A stretch of 58,454 nucleotides of DNA from Nostoc sp. NMS7. GTDB taxonomy: Bacteria > Cyanobacteriota > Cyanobacteriia > Cyanobacteriales > Nostocaceae. The notes below the pieces were generated by a model. That model saw nothing but the letters and a program-made list of their open reading frames with translations, made no database searches and was not told where the DNA came from. The translations under genes and the position numbers were made by a program. This document shows positions 34,984-44,434 of this stretch, in pieces. The first letter of the stretch is position 1. The number at the start of each line of letters is the position of its first letter. The stretch is from the NCBI RefSeq assembly GCF_017115085.1, contig NZ_JABXKJ010000238.1:1-58454 (forward strand), written 5' to 3'.

Positions 34984-35949
34984 TTATATCCAGTTTTTAG
35001 TACGTTCAATGCCACTAATTTTTAAAACATCACTCATGGTTGCACAATAATTTGGCAAGCCGAAACTGCTAGGATTAATCGCCTTTTCATAGGTGAAATG
35101 CCGATAGTTCATGCAAAACCGATCCCAAGCGGCCATCTGAATGCGGAACAGAACGATAATTAAATTAGCCAATGCTAAAGATATGGGAATGCGAAAGGAA
35201 ATCTTTTTGCCCAGATAAGCACAAACTTCTTCCACTGCTTGATTAGCTGTTAACTGTGCTTGACCTAAAACAAACCGACGTGATTGATTATTTTCGGGAG
35301 GATGATCAATTAAATATCGCACGACAGTGGCAATGTCTCGTCCGTGGATAAAGTGAAAACTGCCATCTGCTTCCAAAAAGCGAATCAAATTAATATATTT
35401 TGTAACTTCTGGAATGCCCGATGTGAGGTGAGAATAGGGTTTATTGGCATCACCGCCCACTACTAAAGTCGGAAATAGTGTGGTGATTTTGGGTGCGATC
35501 GCTAATTTTTCTTTTTGATGTAAGCACTCATATTTGGAACGGATGTAATCTGTACCAATTTCCCCGGCTTCTTTTAATGGTTGATTGTAGCGATCCAAAA
35601 CGCTAGCTGTGGAAAAATAAATCACCTGCTGGCAGCGTTCTGGATCTAGCAGTTCGAGCAACTCTATAGTCTTGACGACATTAATATCAAATGTCTCATT
35701 ACCACCCCAAGCTGTGGCTGTGAGTACCGCCGTATCAATCGTAGATAGTAAATCGGCAAACTGGTGAATATTTTGCATATCACCTTGTAAAACGTTGATG
35801 CCTGAACGTGCCTTGGTATCAACTTGCAGTTTACTTGGGTTCCTAACTAGTAGATACAGTTCGTAATCTGTTTCTTTAATTAAGGCTTCTGTTAAATAAT
35901 GACCTATACAACCACTTGCACCAGTCACTAAAATCCGTTTCTGGCTCAT
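34984..35949 (-). CDS. NAD(P)-dependent epimerase/SDR-type protein
   Basis: 321 residues. The Rossmann motif GASGCIG is at 10-16, and YIRSK (a YxxxK active-site pattern) follows the STAS segment in VIYFSTASV. Extended SDR fold (family of epimerases and dehydratases); the substrate is unknown. Hydrophobic middle region near residue 240-260 (ISLALANLIIVLF) may be membrane-associated. Upstream of it is a 180-bp heptamer-repeat stretch shared with hemE. Confidence 0.82.
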   Translation of the reverse strand: MSQKRILVTGASGCIGHYLTEALIKETDYELYLLVRNPSKLQVDTKARSGINVLQGDMQNIHQFADLLSTIDTAVLTATAWGGNETFDINVVKTIELLELLDPERCQQVIYFSTASVLDRYNQPLKEAGEIGTDYIRSKYECLHQKEKLAIAPKITTLFPTLVVGGDANKPYSHLTSGIPEVTKYINLIRFLEADGSFHFIHGRDIATVVRYLIDHPPENNQSRRFVLGQAQLTANQAVEEVCAYLGKKISFRIPISLALANLIIVLFRIQMAAWDRFCMNYRHFTYEKAINPSSFGLPNYCATMSDVLKISGIERTKNWI

Positions 35950-36009
35950 AAATAATTTATCAAACGTTAGCAGTTAAAATTAAAGAGTTAAAAATAAAGT
36001 TAAAAGTTC

Positions 36010-36148
36010 CGAATCAGGAGTTATTAATAAAGTTAGGAGTTAGAAGTGAGAAGTTAAAAATAACTCTGCACCTCACAGCTGATAACTTCATAACTCATAA
36101 CTCCTAACTCTTAACTCATAACCCATAACTCCTAACTCTTAACTCCTG
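36010..36148. repeat. Heptamer-type (TAACTCC) short tandem repeats
   Basis: Degenerate 7-bp units such as TAACTCC, TAACTCT and TAACTCA fill 36080-36148, with looser inverse units before. The hemE stop (36132-36134) lies inside them. Similar arrays are at 44509-44540, 47615-47660 and 54985-55010. Confidence 0.75.
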
Positions 36149-37193
36149 CAAGATTAAGTTCCTTTGCGGTTTCAAAGAAGAAAGCGACATTTTCTTCTGG
36201 TGTTTCTGGTAAGACACCATGACCGAGATTGAGAATGTGACCCCAATTACCAGCTTTGCGAACGGTATCGAGAATGCGATCGCGGATAAACTGTTTAGAG
36301 CCGAATAGTACGCCTGGATCAAGATTTCCTTGAACTTTGACTTGTTTGCCTAATCTGGCTCGTGCGTCTGCCATATCCACTGCCCAGTCTACACTGACAA
36401 TATCAGCGCCAGATTGTGCCATTCTTTCTAACACACCCGCACTACCGCTAACTAGCAAAATCAAAGGTGTATCGGGATGGGTTTGTTTGACTTGCTGGAA
36501 AACTCTCTGCTGATAGGGGAGAGCAAAGGTATCATAATCTTGAGGACTCAACTGACCCGCCCAAGAATCGAACATTTGCACAACTTGAGCGCCAGAATCG
36601 ATTTGGTAACGGGCATAGATGGCGATCGCATCTGCTAATTTAGCTAATAATTGATGCAGTATCGTTGGTTCGGAAAATGCCAGATTTTTGATGATGGAGT
36701 AGGTTTTAGAACCTTTTCCTTCAACTGCATAAGCTGCTAACGTCCACGGTGCACCCACAAAACCCAACACCGTTGATTTATCGCCTACTTCCGAGCGCAA
36801 CGTCTGCAAAATTGTTTTGATAAATGGTAGAGATGCTTCTGGTTCTAAAGGACGCAGGCGATCAATTTGTTCAATTGTGCGGAGGGGCGAGTGAATGATT
36901 GGCCCTTTACCTTCGGCGATGTCCATGTCAATGCCCAAACCAGGTAATGGGGTGACAATATCAGAAAATAAAATTACTCCATCTGGCTGGAAGGCTCTCC
37001 ACGGTTGCAAGGAAACTTCAATTGCTACATCTGGAATTTCCGAGCGATCGCGAAATGAAGGATACTTCTCTCTTAAGTCTCGATATGCTTTCATATATCG
37101 TCCCGCTTGTCGCATCATCCATACAGGGGGACGATCTACTACTTCACCACGAGCAGCCCGTAAGAGATGAGGAGTCGTTGAAGAAACACCCAT
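36132..37193 (-). CDS. hemE: Uroporphyrinogen decarboxylase
   Basis: Decarboxylates the four acetate side chains of uroporphyrinogen III to coproporphyrinogen III, shared by haem and chlorophyll synthesis. 353 residues, the usual length. The signature RPPVWMMRQAGRYMKAYR is near residue 20-38, and FSDIVTPLPGLGIDM, GFVGAPWTLAAYAVEG and NLGHGVLPETPEENV are all family-typical. The final residues AGVKS are encoded by the heptamer-repeat array, and the stop lies in it, so the C-terminus was probably reshaped by repeat spread. Start is ATG at 37193. Confidence 0.96.
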   Translation of the reverse strand: MGVSSTTPHLLRAARGEVVDRPPVWMMRQAGRYMKAYRDLREKYPSFRDRSEIPDVAIEVSLQPWRAFQPDGVILFSDIVTPLPGLGIDMDIAEGKGPIIHSPLRTIEQIDRLRPLEPEASLPFIKTILQTLRSEVGDKSTVLGFVGAPWTLAAYAVEGKGSKTYSIIKNLAFSEPTILHQLLAKLADAIAIYARYQIDSGAQVVQMFDSWAGQLSPQDYDTFALPYQQRVFQQVKQTHPDTPLILLVSGSAGVLERMAQSGADIVSVDWAVDMADARARLGKQVKVQGNLDPGVLFGSKQFIRDRILDTVRKAGNWGHILNLGHGVLPETPEENVAFFFETAKELNLAGVKS

Positions 37194-37416
37194 TTATTAC
37201 TTCATCCTAAGTCACAATTTTTATGCCACTGTTTAGCTTATCATTCTGGGATTACGCTTTTTCAGCAAGTTGTCAGCAAAAGCCCTAGTCGCTTCACGGC
37301 AAGGGGGAGTCGGAACTCAAAAATGGGATAAAACAAGAATCAAGAAAGAAATTGGAATATAAAAGAATTTCGTTACTCTTGTCTGTTTTCCCTACTCTCC
37401 ACTCTCCCAAGTTTAT

Positions 37417-38142
37417 ATGCAAACTGACTCTAACAGTCCCGATCATGTTGCATCTGCTAATAACGAGCCTAACCCAGGAAAGTTTTTGATTCCGCGATCG
37501 CAGCGACAGAGGTTCTTTATTCAGTTTACCTTAATGACTCTTATTGGATGGGTTGTGGGTGGCGTTGCCAGTATCGCCTTAGAGAAAATTATTCTCCTAA
37601 GTCTCTCAACTGGCGTTGCTATCCAACCACAAACATGGAGCATTTTGGTCAGAAGTCTGAGTAATGTTGTATTTGCCGTGATTTTCGCAGCTGACCAGAG
37701 CCTGATCCTTTACCGATATTTACCGGGTTGGCAGTGGATATTTGCTACTAGTGTAGGTTGGCTGATTGCCAACGGTGTTTCTACAGCTTGGATTAAGTAT
37801 ATTTCAACCATTGTCTCATCATCTCCTAAAGAAACTTTTATTTTGGGATTTTTATCTGCGATCGCATATATAATTTCTGGAATTTGGCTGGGGATTTGCC
37901 AATGGCTGGTATTGAGGCGATATACAGCTGGCGTTTGGTGGTGGAATTTTTTACCCTCAATCTCTTTTTTATTAATCACTATTTTGGTTTGGTTGCTTTT
38001 TGTTGTCCAAAACTTGATTCCAGAAGCAAACCGTAATTTTATCTTGTATTGGAGTGGACAATTATTTACAGCAATAATTCTGGGAATTGTACCAGCAATT
38101 GGCTTGTGTACCTTGAAAATAAATTCACATCGCCGTACATAA
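37417..38142 (+). CDS. Hypothetical polytopic membrane protein
   Basis: 241 residues with about six predicted helices (near 37-62, 85-105, 110-130, 145-170, 180-203, 212-232) after a 35-residue soluble N-terminus. Many Trp and Gln residues but no recognised motif. It is convergent with the LD-carboxypeptidase and overlaps its 3' end by 18 bp. Function unknown. Confidence 0.7.
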   Translation: MQTDSNSPDHVASANNEPNPGKFLIPRSQRQRFFIQFTLMTLIGWVVGGVASIALEKIILLSLSTGVAIQPQTWSILVRSLSNVVFAVIFAADQSLILYRYLPGWQWIFATSVGWLIANGVSTAWIKYISTIVSSSPKETFILGFLSAIAYIISGIWLGICQWLVLRRYTAGVWWWNFLPSISFLLITILVWLLFVVQNLIPEANRNFILYWSGQLFTAIILGIVPAIGLCTLKINSHRRT

Positions 38143-39039
38143 ATTATGAATTTTTAATATTCCTTGGTCTGCATCGAGAGTTACTTCTACACCCACTGGT
38201 AAGGCTGCATTCGGGCTATCATGACCAAAAGGTAGATGAGAGACAACAGGAATCCCCAAATCACCTAAGCGATCGCGCAGAACTTCTTCCACACTAAAGC
38301 TAGGTACATTTGGCGGGGCTTGACAGCGAGTGAAACCCCCCAAAGCAATCCCCCGAAGTTTTGCTAAAGAACCACTTAAACGCCATTGTGTCAACATTCT
38401 GTCGATGCGGTAAGGTACTTCTGTGACATCCTCAAGTGCCAAAATCACACCATCGAAATTTGGTTGCATTGGTGTACTTAAAAGATGAGTTGCTACTGTG
38501 AGATTTCCTGGTAATAAAATGCCAGTAGCAATCCCGCCACCCCAACCATAACCTTTGAGAGGGTTGATATCTCGCCCTTCTACCCAATTGAACAATCGCT
38601 CGATTGACCAATCTGGCTCATCGGCGAGAGTTGTCATCACTGGGCCATGAACGCTGGAAATCCCGATGTTATAAAGACTCCACAAAAGGGCGGTGATGTC
38701 AGAAAAGCCAATCAACCACTTGGGAAGGTTTGAATTTTGTTGCCAATGCCAATTTTCTAAGATGCGGGTGCTACCAAAACCACCTCTGGCGCAAAGGATA
38801 CCGCGACAATCTGGATCTTGCCATGCTGCTGCTAGCTGGTTACGGCGTTCCTCATCTGTGCCTGCTAAATATCCCCATTTGTCATCTATCTGCAGACTGA
38901 TTTCTACTTGATAGCCGTGCGCTCGCCAAATTTCCACACTCCGTGCAAACGGCTCCAGTTCTCGTAAAGCACCACTGGGCGCAATAACTCGTAGCAAGTC
39001 ACCAGGTTTCAGGGGTGGTGGTAGGATTTTAGATATCAT
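38125..39039 (-). CDS. LD-carboxypeptidase (S66 peptidase)
   Basis: Cleaves the bond between the third meso-diaminopimelate-type residue and the terminal D-alanine of muropeptides, recycling peptidoglycan. 304 residues. The Ser nucleophile is S113 in WLIGFSDITAL; the acidic and His members of the triad are likely in LALEDVTEVPY and LPFGHDSPNA. The N-terminal GDLLRVIAPSG is typical. Cytoplasmic. It overlaps the upstream sugar-binding lipoprotein gene by 4 bp (translational coupling) and the convergent membrane protein gene by 18 bp. Confidence 0.9.
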   Translation of the reverse strand: MISKILPPPLKPGDLLRVIAPSGALRELEPFARSVEIWRAHGYQVEISLQIDDKWGYLAGTDEERRNQLAAAWQDPDCRGILCARGGFGSTRILENWHWQQNSNLPKWLIGFSDITALLWSLYNIGISSVHGPVMTTLADEPDWSIERLFNWVEGRDINPLKGYGWGGGIATGILLPGNLTVATHLLSTPMQPNFDGVILALEDVTEVPYRIDRMLTQWRLSGSLAKLRGIALGGFTRCQAPPNVPSFSVEEVLRDRLGDLGIPVVSHLPFGHDSPNAALPVGVEVTLDADQGILKIHNLCTAM

Positions 39040-40355
39040 CTAGATTGTAGAGAGTCCCAAATTGAGTCGAGGTTTGCTTGGGCTTGTTTGAGTGCTGTTT
39101 CTGGAGAAGCGCCTAACATCGTGGCTTCGATGGCTTTACCTAAACTGTCAGATAAACGACTATAGCCAGGAATGATTGGTCGATAACCTGATATAGACAT
39201 TTGGTTAATAAAGACTTTCAAGACAGGTTTTTGCTGGATAAATTTCTGGTAAGCCTGACTTTGGGCAGATTTGAGGTTAACTGGTAAAAAACCTGTCCCC
39301 ATACTCCATTCTGTTTGGAATTCTTCACTCAAGACATACTCTAAAAATTTGAGTGCAGCTTGCTCTCTTGCTGGTGTAGTCTTCATCAAATACATATTTC
39401 CAGTAGCTGTCACCGTCGTCAGCTTCAGATTTGCAGGTATAGAGAATGCGTTAAAGTCAACATTGGACTTCATTATATAAGTCCAAGGGCCTGTGATTTG
39501 CATCGCAACGCGACCTGCAATAAAAGCGTCTTCTTCATAACCTCGCTCTGGGGAAGAAAGAGTTGCTGAACCATCTTTTAATAGGTCTTGCCAAAATTGT
39601 AAGGCTGCGATCGCACCGCGATTGATCAAATTTGGGCGATTATTCGTCACAATCTCCCCGCCAGCGCTCAATAAAAAGGGGAACCAACTAAAGACAGTCC
39701 ATTCCTCCTTTCCTAAAGGCAGTAATATTCCGTATTGTTCAGGTCGATTGTCGCCATTCCGGTCTATGGTTAATTTTTTAGCAACTTCCCTCAACTCTTC
39801 CCAAGTCTGAGGAATTTGGGTAATTCCCGCAGCTTGGAAAAGTTTAGGTCGGTAAAAAATGCCTAGATTGCTCGTATAAAGTGGGATTGACCAAAGATGA
39901 CCATCTAATTTTAATTCCTCCCATAGGTTCGGGCTAATTTCCGACTTCAAGGGCAATTTGTCTACCCATTCTTCTAAAGGTCGAATTGCCCCTAATTCCA
40001 TAAACTGACCTGTCAATTGAGGATCGAATGACAGAATATCTGGAGGCGCATTGCCCACAACTGCTGTTAATATTTTTGGTAATTGGGGTTGACCAATGAA
40101 GATAGATTCCACCTGAACATCAGGATGAGTCTGATTAAATTTATCTACTAGTTTGTTAAACACATCCCGATTACTAGGGGGATTGATTGATTGCCATAGA
40201 CTCAGATGAATTACTCCGTCATTCTTCTGGACTGTCCCCTGACAACCAGATAAAAATATACTCAGAATAATTCCCATCAGCAAAAGCCGCCAAGCAGAAT
40301 TGCTCAACTGGCGAGAAAAATTCAGAATTTGGGATTGCAAAAGGGTAACTTTCAT
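39036..40355 (-). CDS. ABC transporter sugar-binding lipoprotein (CUT1 type)
   Basis: 439 residues from the ATG at 40355; the longer reading (34 extra residues) lacks a signal. A lipobox LSGC with C38 follows a hydrophobic stretch (AWRLLLMGIILSIFLSGC). The body fits family 1 extracellular solute-binding proteins: NPPSNRDVFNKLVDKFNQTH, ILSFDPQ, GILLPLGKEEWTVFSWFPFL and RVAMQITGPWTYI. It likely captures a sugar or glycoside for an ABC importer. The permease genes are not nearby. It ends 4 bp into the LD-carboxypeptidase gene. Confidence 0.88.
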   Translation of the reverse strand: MKVTLLQSQILNFSRQLSNSAWRLLLMGIILSIFLSGCQGTVQKNDGVIHLSLWQSINPPSNRDVFNKLVDKFNQTHPDVQVESIFIGQPQLPKILTAVVGNAPPDILSFDPQLTGQFMELGAIRPLEEWVDKLPLKSEISPNLWEELKLDGHLWSIPLYTSNLGIFYRPKLFQAAGITQIPQTWEELREVAKKLTIDRNGDNRPEQYGILLPLGKEEWTVFSWFPFLLSAGGEIVTNNRPNLINRGAIAALQFWQDLLKDGSATLSSPERGYEEDAFIAGRVAMQITGPWTYIMKSNVDFNAFSIPANLKLTTVTATGNMYLMKTTPAREQAALKFLEYVLSEEFQTEWSMGTGFLPVNLKSAQSQAYQKFIQQKPVLKVFINQMSISGYRPIIPGYSRLSDSLGKAIEATMLGASPETALKQAQANLDSIWDSLQSR

Positions 40356-40872
40356 GTCAAGTGTGTGCTTGATTATTAGGCAAAACGTGAAAACTCCACC
40401 CAGACGTAGACGACGGTCAAAATTAGCTCCACAAAAACTATACAGGATTTTATTCACTCAGTTTTTTGCCATCTTGCAAAAAAGGTTGTAAAATCTTAGG
40501 TTTGTTTTATGTCAATACTCGTAAATTTGCGAAGGTATTGTGTTTAATAATTCTCTTTCTCCCTGAATTGTTAAAAATACTAATTAGACAGTCTGGGCTT
40601 GCCAGTTAAAAATTCAGAGTCTTTACGAGTAAGTTCCTGTATCGAATCAGATTGCGATAAATTCATATTTATCATGTATAATTTCTCGCAAGTGCAAATA
40701 GAATACTAAATAGTTAGGGGTTTGGATATTGATGAAGCAAATAAAATGGCTATTTTAGAAATTTTATATTTACTTCTGCATCCTCAGAGGATGCTAGTTA
40801 ATTCTGAAGATTTATATATAAACAGTAAAATCGAACTAAGAAAAATTCAAAAAAACTGGTGAAAATAAGATT
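40356..40872. other. AT-rich gap, nothing recognised
   Basis: Divergent leader between the sugar-binding lipoprotein gene and the glycosyltransferase gene. I see no RNA, repeat or convincing operator. Confidence 0.4.
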
Positions 40873-41946
40873 ATGCAAATACCAGCATATAAATTATTGT
40901 TTATTTCTACTCCTGTTGGTGCGATAGGTACAGGCATTGGAGGCGGTGTCGAACTGACACTATTTAACATTACCCAAGAGATGACGCGACGGGGACATAA
41001 GGTTGAAATTGTCGCACCGCAGGGGTCTGTTATGCAGCAATTTACTGTGAAAGAAATTGCTGGAAAATTACAGACACCAGCACAAAATCAGACCCGTAAT
41101 AGCCCAATTACTATGCTAAAAAATTCTGTTTTAGCGAATATGTGGGATTATGCTCGCCAAGTCCAAGCAGATTATGATTTGATTGTGAATTTTGCTTATG
41201 ATTGGTTGCCACTATATTTAACACCATTTTTTAACTGTGCGATCGCCCATTTTATCAGTATGGGTTCTTTGACAGATGCAATGGATCAGATTATTGAAAG
41301 TGTGGCAATTGAGTTTCCAAATACTATTGGTGTTTACACTCAATCACAGGCGGCCACCTTTTCATGTGCAGAACAATGTTACTGTCTGCTAAATGGTTTG
41401 GATTTATCTATTTATCAATTTTGTCCCAAACCAACTCAAAGCTTGGCCTGGGTAGGTAGGATAGCTCCTGAAAAAGGACTAGAAGATGCAGTAGCAGCAG
41501 CCGAAATCACCGGTATTACACTGAAAATATTCGGGTTAAAACAGGATGTATCTTACTGGGAAAAGATTTGTCAACAATACCCTGATGCTCCCATAGAATA
41601 TGTCGGATTTTTACCAACAGTTGAGCTACAAAAAGAGTTAGGTAAATGTCGAGCAGTTTTAGTAACTCCTCGTTGGATAGAAGCATTTGGAAATGTCGCA
41701 ATAGAAGCGCTTGCTTGTGGAGTGCCTTTAATTGCTTATCGTCGGGGTGGTTTAACAGAAATTGTTCAAGAAGGTAAAACTGGTTTTTTGGTGGAACCTG
41801 ATAGTGTCCAAGGTTTAGTGGAAGCAATTAAGCATTTGGATGAAATTGATCGTCAAGCTTGTCGGCAGCAAGCAGAAACTTTATACTCTTTAGAAGCTAT
41901 GGGCGATCGCACCGAAGCGTGGTTTCAAAAAATTTTGAGAAACTGA
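40873..41946 (+). CDS. Glycosyltransferase family 4
   Basis: 357 residues, GT-B fold. N-terminal glycine-rich donor-site loop ISTPVGAIGTGIGGGVEL, and the C-terminal ExFGxxxxEA signature EAFGNVAIEALACGVP (E-x7-E). The N-terminus recalls the cyanobacterial UDP-glucose:tetrahydrobiopterin glucosyltransferase, but that is from memory and only suggestive. Donor and acceptor are not shown by the sequence. Start ATG at 40873 follows AAAATAAG. Single gene. Confidence 0.85.
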   Translation: MQIPAYKLLFISTPVGAIGTGIGGGVELTLFNITQEMTRRGHKVEIVAPQGSVMQQFTVKEIAGKLQTPAQNQTRNSPITMLKNSVLANMWDYARQVQADYDLIVNFAYDWLPLYLTPFFNCAIAHFISMGSLTDAMDQIIESVAIEFPNTIGVYTQSQAATFSCAEQCYCLLNGLDLSIYQFCPKPTQSLAWVGRIAPEKGLEDAVAAAEITGITLKIFGLKQDVSYWEKICQQYPDAPIEYVGFLPTVELQKELGKCRAVLVTPRWIEAFGNVAIEALACGVPLIAYRRGGLTEIVQEGKTGFLVEPDSVQGLVEAIKHLDEIDRQACRQQAETLYSLEAMGDRTEAWFQKILRN

Positions 41947-41970
41947 TAGAGTACTGATCTCTTTAACTTA

Positions 41971-42093
41971 GGGACTTCCAATAAATAAATTATCCAATCT
42001 TGTGGGGTGGGCGACACGAGAGCCTTTGGCTATGAGCGGGCAAGATGCCCACCCCACAAGAAGTAGTTGAGTATTTTTTTATTTGTCAGTCCC
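41971..42093. mobile_element. 123-bp inverted-repeat element at a stop codon
   Basis: GGGACT at 41971-41976 and AGTCCC at 42088-42093 begin diverged inverted ends (about 14 of 19 match) and TTA occurs just outside both (41968-41970 and 42094-42096). A 14-bp perfect inverted repeat (41999-42012 with 42047-42060) lies inside. The right TTA is the stop codon of the HicB-like gene. Confidence 0.55.
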
Positions 42094-42318
42094 TTAGATA
42101 AACTGAAAAGAAACATTTGCAGTCAAAGGCTCTGGTAGTGGTTTCCCTTGTGCTTGGTAATCTTCAATCAAAAGTTCCAGCACTTCCTCACCATTATTGA
42201 GAGCATCCGCGTAGGTATTTCCATGAGTGTGTGCATACGGGTCAAACTCAGGTAGGCTGACAATGTACTTTTTATCTTCCATCGACCACTGAATTACAAT
42301 ACTATATTGTGGTTTCAT
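42094..42318 (-). CDS. HicB-family antitoxin-like protein, solitary
   Basis: 74 residues matching the partial RNase-H-like HicB fold: YSIVIQWSMEDKKYIVSLPEF, then AHTHGNTYADALNNGEEVLELLIE. HicB normally neutralises the HicA toxin, but no HicA gene is present on either side, so it is solitary, perhaps a regulator. It overlaps the upstream pgsA by 4 bp (ATGA) and so is probably co-translated. Its stop coincides with a possible element insertion. Confidence 0.8.
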   Translation of the reverse strand: MKPQYSIVIQWSMEDKKYIVSLPEFDPYAHTHGNTYADALNNGEEVLELLIEDYQAQGKPLPEPLTANVSFQFI

Positions 42319-42836
42319 TCCTGTTCAGTGCTAGCTTTCTGCGGCAAAAGATAAATACCCCCAGAGATTAAAGTCAGGGCAACAGAAATCCAAAAGGCAA
42401 TCAAAGATGGGATTTGCCACACTTCAGTCAGAGGTGCAATCAAAAGTGCGATCGCAACTATTTGACTAACAGTTTTGAGTTTACCCCAAATATTCGCCCC
42501 GGTAATTGTCGTTTGATTTACTCGCCAACCTGCGATCGCTAATTCTCGCGCTAAAATCAAAAACACTCCCCAAGCCGGCACTTTTCCTAGTTCAATAAAA
42601 ACCAGCAACGGCGCAAGTACCAACAATTTATCGACTAAAGGATCAAGAAATTTACCCAAGTCAGTAATTTGGTTGAGTTTCCGCGCCAAATAGCCGTCTA
42701 ACCAATCAGTCAATGCCGCAATCAGAAAAATCGTTAAACATATCCACTTAGCTTGAGGTGTGGGATTATATAAACCGTAAAGCAGAAATGGTATCCCTAA
42801 TAAGCGAGAGAAAGTAATCCAGTTGGGTATGCTCAT
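42315..42836 (-). CDS. pgsA: CDP-diacylglycerol-glycerol-3-phosphate 3-phosphatidyltransferase
   Basis: Makes phosphatidylglycerol phosphate, precursor of the phosphatidylglycerol that photosynthetic membranes need. 173 residues. The CDP-alcohol phosphotransferase motif D-x2-DG-x2-AR-x8-G-x3-D-x3-D is complete in DWLDGYLARKL...GKFLDPLVD. Four hydrophobic helices. An upstream start adds 9 residues (MLTLIFEFP), but MSIPNWITFSR is the family start, so the ATG at 42836 is used. Followed by the HicB-like gene with a 4-bp overlap. Confidence 0.93.
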   Translation of the reverse strand: MSIPNWITFSRLLGIPFLLYGLYNPTPQAKWICLTIFLIAALTDWLDGYLARKLNQITDLGKFLDPLVDKLLVLAPLLVFIELGKVPAWGVFLILARELAIAGWRVNQTTITGANIWGKLKTVSQIVAIALLIAPLTEVWQIPSLIAFWISVALTLISGGIYLLPQKASTEQE

Positions 42837-42973
42837 AGGGAATTCAAAAATCAAAGTTAACAAGTGTAAAGCAACAAGCAGCCAAGCAAATATGCAAAAT
42901 ATATGCAGATTAGTGTATCTGAGTGTGCCTGCGTGGGAAAATCTGTTTTCTGTAGCTCTCTTAAAATAATACT

Positions 42974-44395
42974 ATGACTGAACAAACAGACTCCCAATTC
43001 CGTATCGAACGCGATTCGATGGGCGATCGCCAAATTTCTAGTAGCTTTTATTACGGCATTCAAACGCTGCGGGCAATCGAAAACTTCCCAATTAGCGGCA
43101 TAAAGCCTCTAAATACTTACGTAGACGCTTGTCTAATAATTAAAAAAGCGACAGCAATTGTGAATGGTGAACTAAATTGCATTCCTCAAGATATTAGTCA
43201 GGCGATTATCCAAGCAACTGATGAAATATTGGCTGGGAAATTCCGCGATCAATTTGTCGTGGATGTTTATCAGGCGGGTGCAGGAACATCCCACCACATG
43301 AATGTCAACGAAGTTCTGGCAAATCGCGCCTTAGAAATTCTTGGTGAAGAAAAGGGCAATTACAAACGTGTTAGTCCCAATGATCACGTTAATTATGGGC
43401 AGTCTACCAATGATGTGATTCCTACGGCAATTCGCATTGGTGGTTTATTGGCATTATCCCAGACATTACACCCAGCAATAGATAGTGCGATCGCGTCTTT
43501 AGAAAACAAAGCTGGAGAATTTCAAGATATCGTTAAATCTGGCAGAACCCATTTACAAGACGCAGTACCCGTGCGTTTGGGTGAGAATTTTCAGGCTTGG
43601 GCGCAAATCCTTACAGAACATCAAAACCGGATTTACACCGCCTCTGGGGATTTGATGGTGCTGGGTTTGGGAGGTAGTGCAGCCGGAACAGGGTTAAATA
43701 CTCATCCTCTATATCGCGCCCGTGTGGTAGAAATTCTCTCAGAATTGATTGACACTCCTTTAGAACCTGCACCCCATCTCATGGCAGCCATGCAAAGTAT
43801 GGCAGCATTTGTAAATGTTTCTGGTGCCTTACGCAACTTAGCGCAGGATTTAGTTAAAATATCTCACGATTTACGGCTGATGGATTCGGGGCCAAAAACA
43901 GGTTTGAAAGAAATTCAACTGCCTCCAGTGCAACCCGGTTCCTCGATTATGCCAGGGAAATATAACCCAGTCATGGCAGAGATGACATCAATGGTATGTT
44001 TTCAGGTAATGGGTTATGACAGTGCGATCGCATTAGCCGCACAAGCCGGACAATTAGAATTAAATGTGATGATGCCGCTAATTGCCTATAACTTGATTCA
44101 CAGTATCGAAATTCTGGGAAATACCATTGCCGCACTCACCGAACGCTGCATCCAGGGAATTACAGCTAACCGCGAACGTTGTTTAGCTTATGCCGAAGGC
44201 AGTTTAGCTTTAGTAACCGCACTAAATACCCACATCGGTTATTTAAACGCCGCAGCTGTCGCCAAAGAATCTTTAGAAACAGGTAAATCCCTGCGCCAAA
44301 TTGTTTTAGAACGAGGATTTATGAGTGAAACAGACTTAGCCACAGTCTTAAATCTAGAACAAATGAGTGGTATCTTACCGCTCAGAACAGAATAA
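42974..44395 (+). CDS. aspA: Aspartate ammonia-lyase (aspartase/fumarase superfamily)
   Basis: Reversibly deaminates aspartate to fumarate and ammonia; assignment over fumarase is by family resemblance. 473 residues. The signature GSSIMPGKYNPV is complete, and AGAGTSHHMNVNEVLANRA, SPNDHVNYGQSTNDVIPTA and SGRTHLQDAVP are the substrate segments. A fumarase would typically read GSSIMPGKVNPTQ, so aspartase is favoured. Start at 42974 is a clear ATG. Divergent from pgsA. Confidence 0.88.
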   Translation: MTEQTDSQFRIERDSMGDRQISSSFYYGIQTLRAIENFPISGIKPLNTYVDACLIIKKATAIVNGELNCIPQDISQAIIQATDEILAGKFRDQFVVDVYQAGAGTSHHMNVNEVLANRALEILGEEKGNYKRVSPNDHVNYGQSTNDVIPTAIRIGGLLALSQTLHPAIDSAIASLENKAGEFQDIVKSGRTHLQDAVPVRLGENFQAWAQILTEHQNRIYTASGDLMVLGLGGSAAGTGLNTHPLYRARVVEILSELIDTPLEPAPHLMAAMQSMAAFVNVSGALRNLAQDLVKISHDLRLMDSGPKTGLKEIQLPPVQPGSSIMPGKYNPVMAEMTSMVCFQVMGYDSAIALAAQAGQLELNVMMPLIAYNLIHSIEILGNTIAALTERCIQGITANRERCLAYAEGSLALVTALNTHIGYLNAAAVAKESLETGKSLRQIVLERGFMSETDLATVLNLEQMSGILPLRTE

Positions 44396-44434
44396 TCGGT
44401 TATGGGGCACTTGTACTGAGCGAAGCCGAAGTAT

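Noticed and set aside
36116..36322. 68-codon minus-strand frame at the end of hemE
   Set aside because: It lies inside hemE in another frame and uses the heptamer array.
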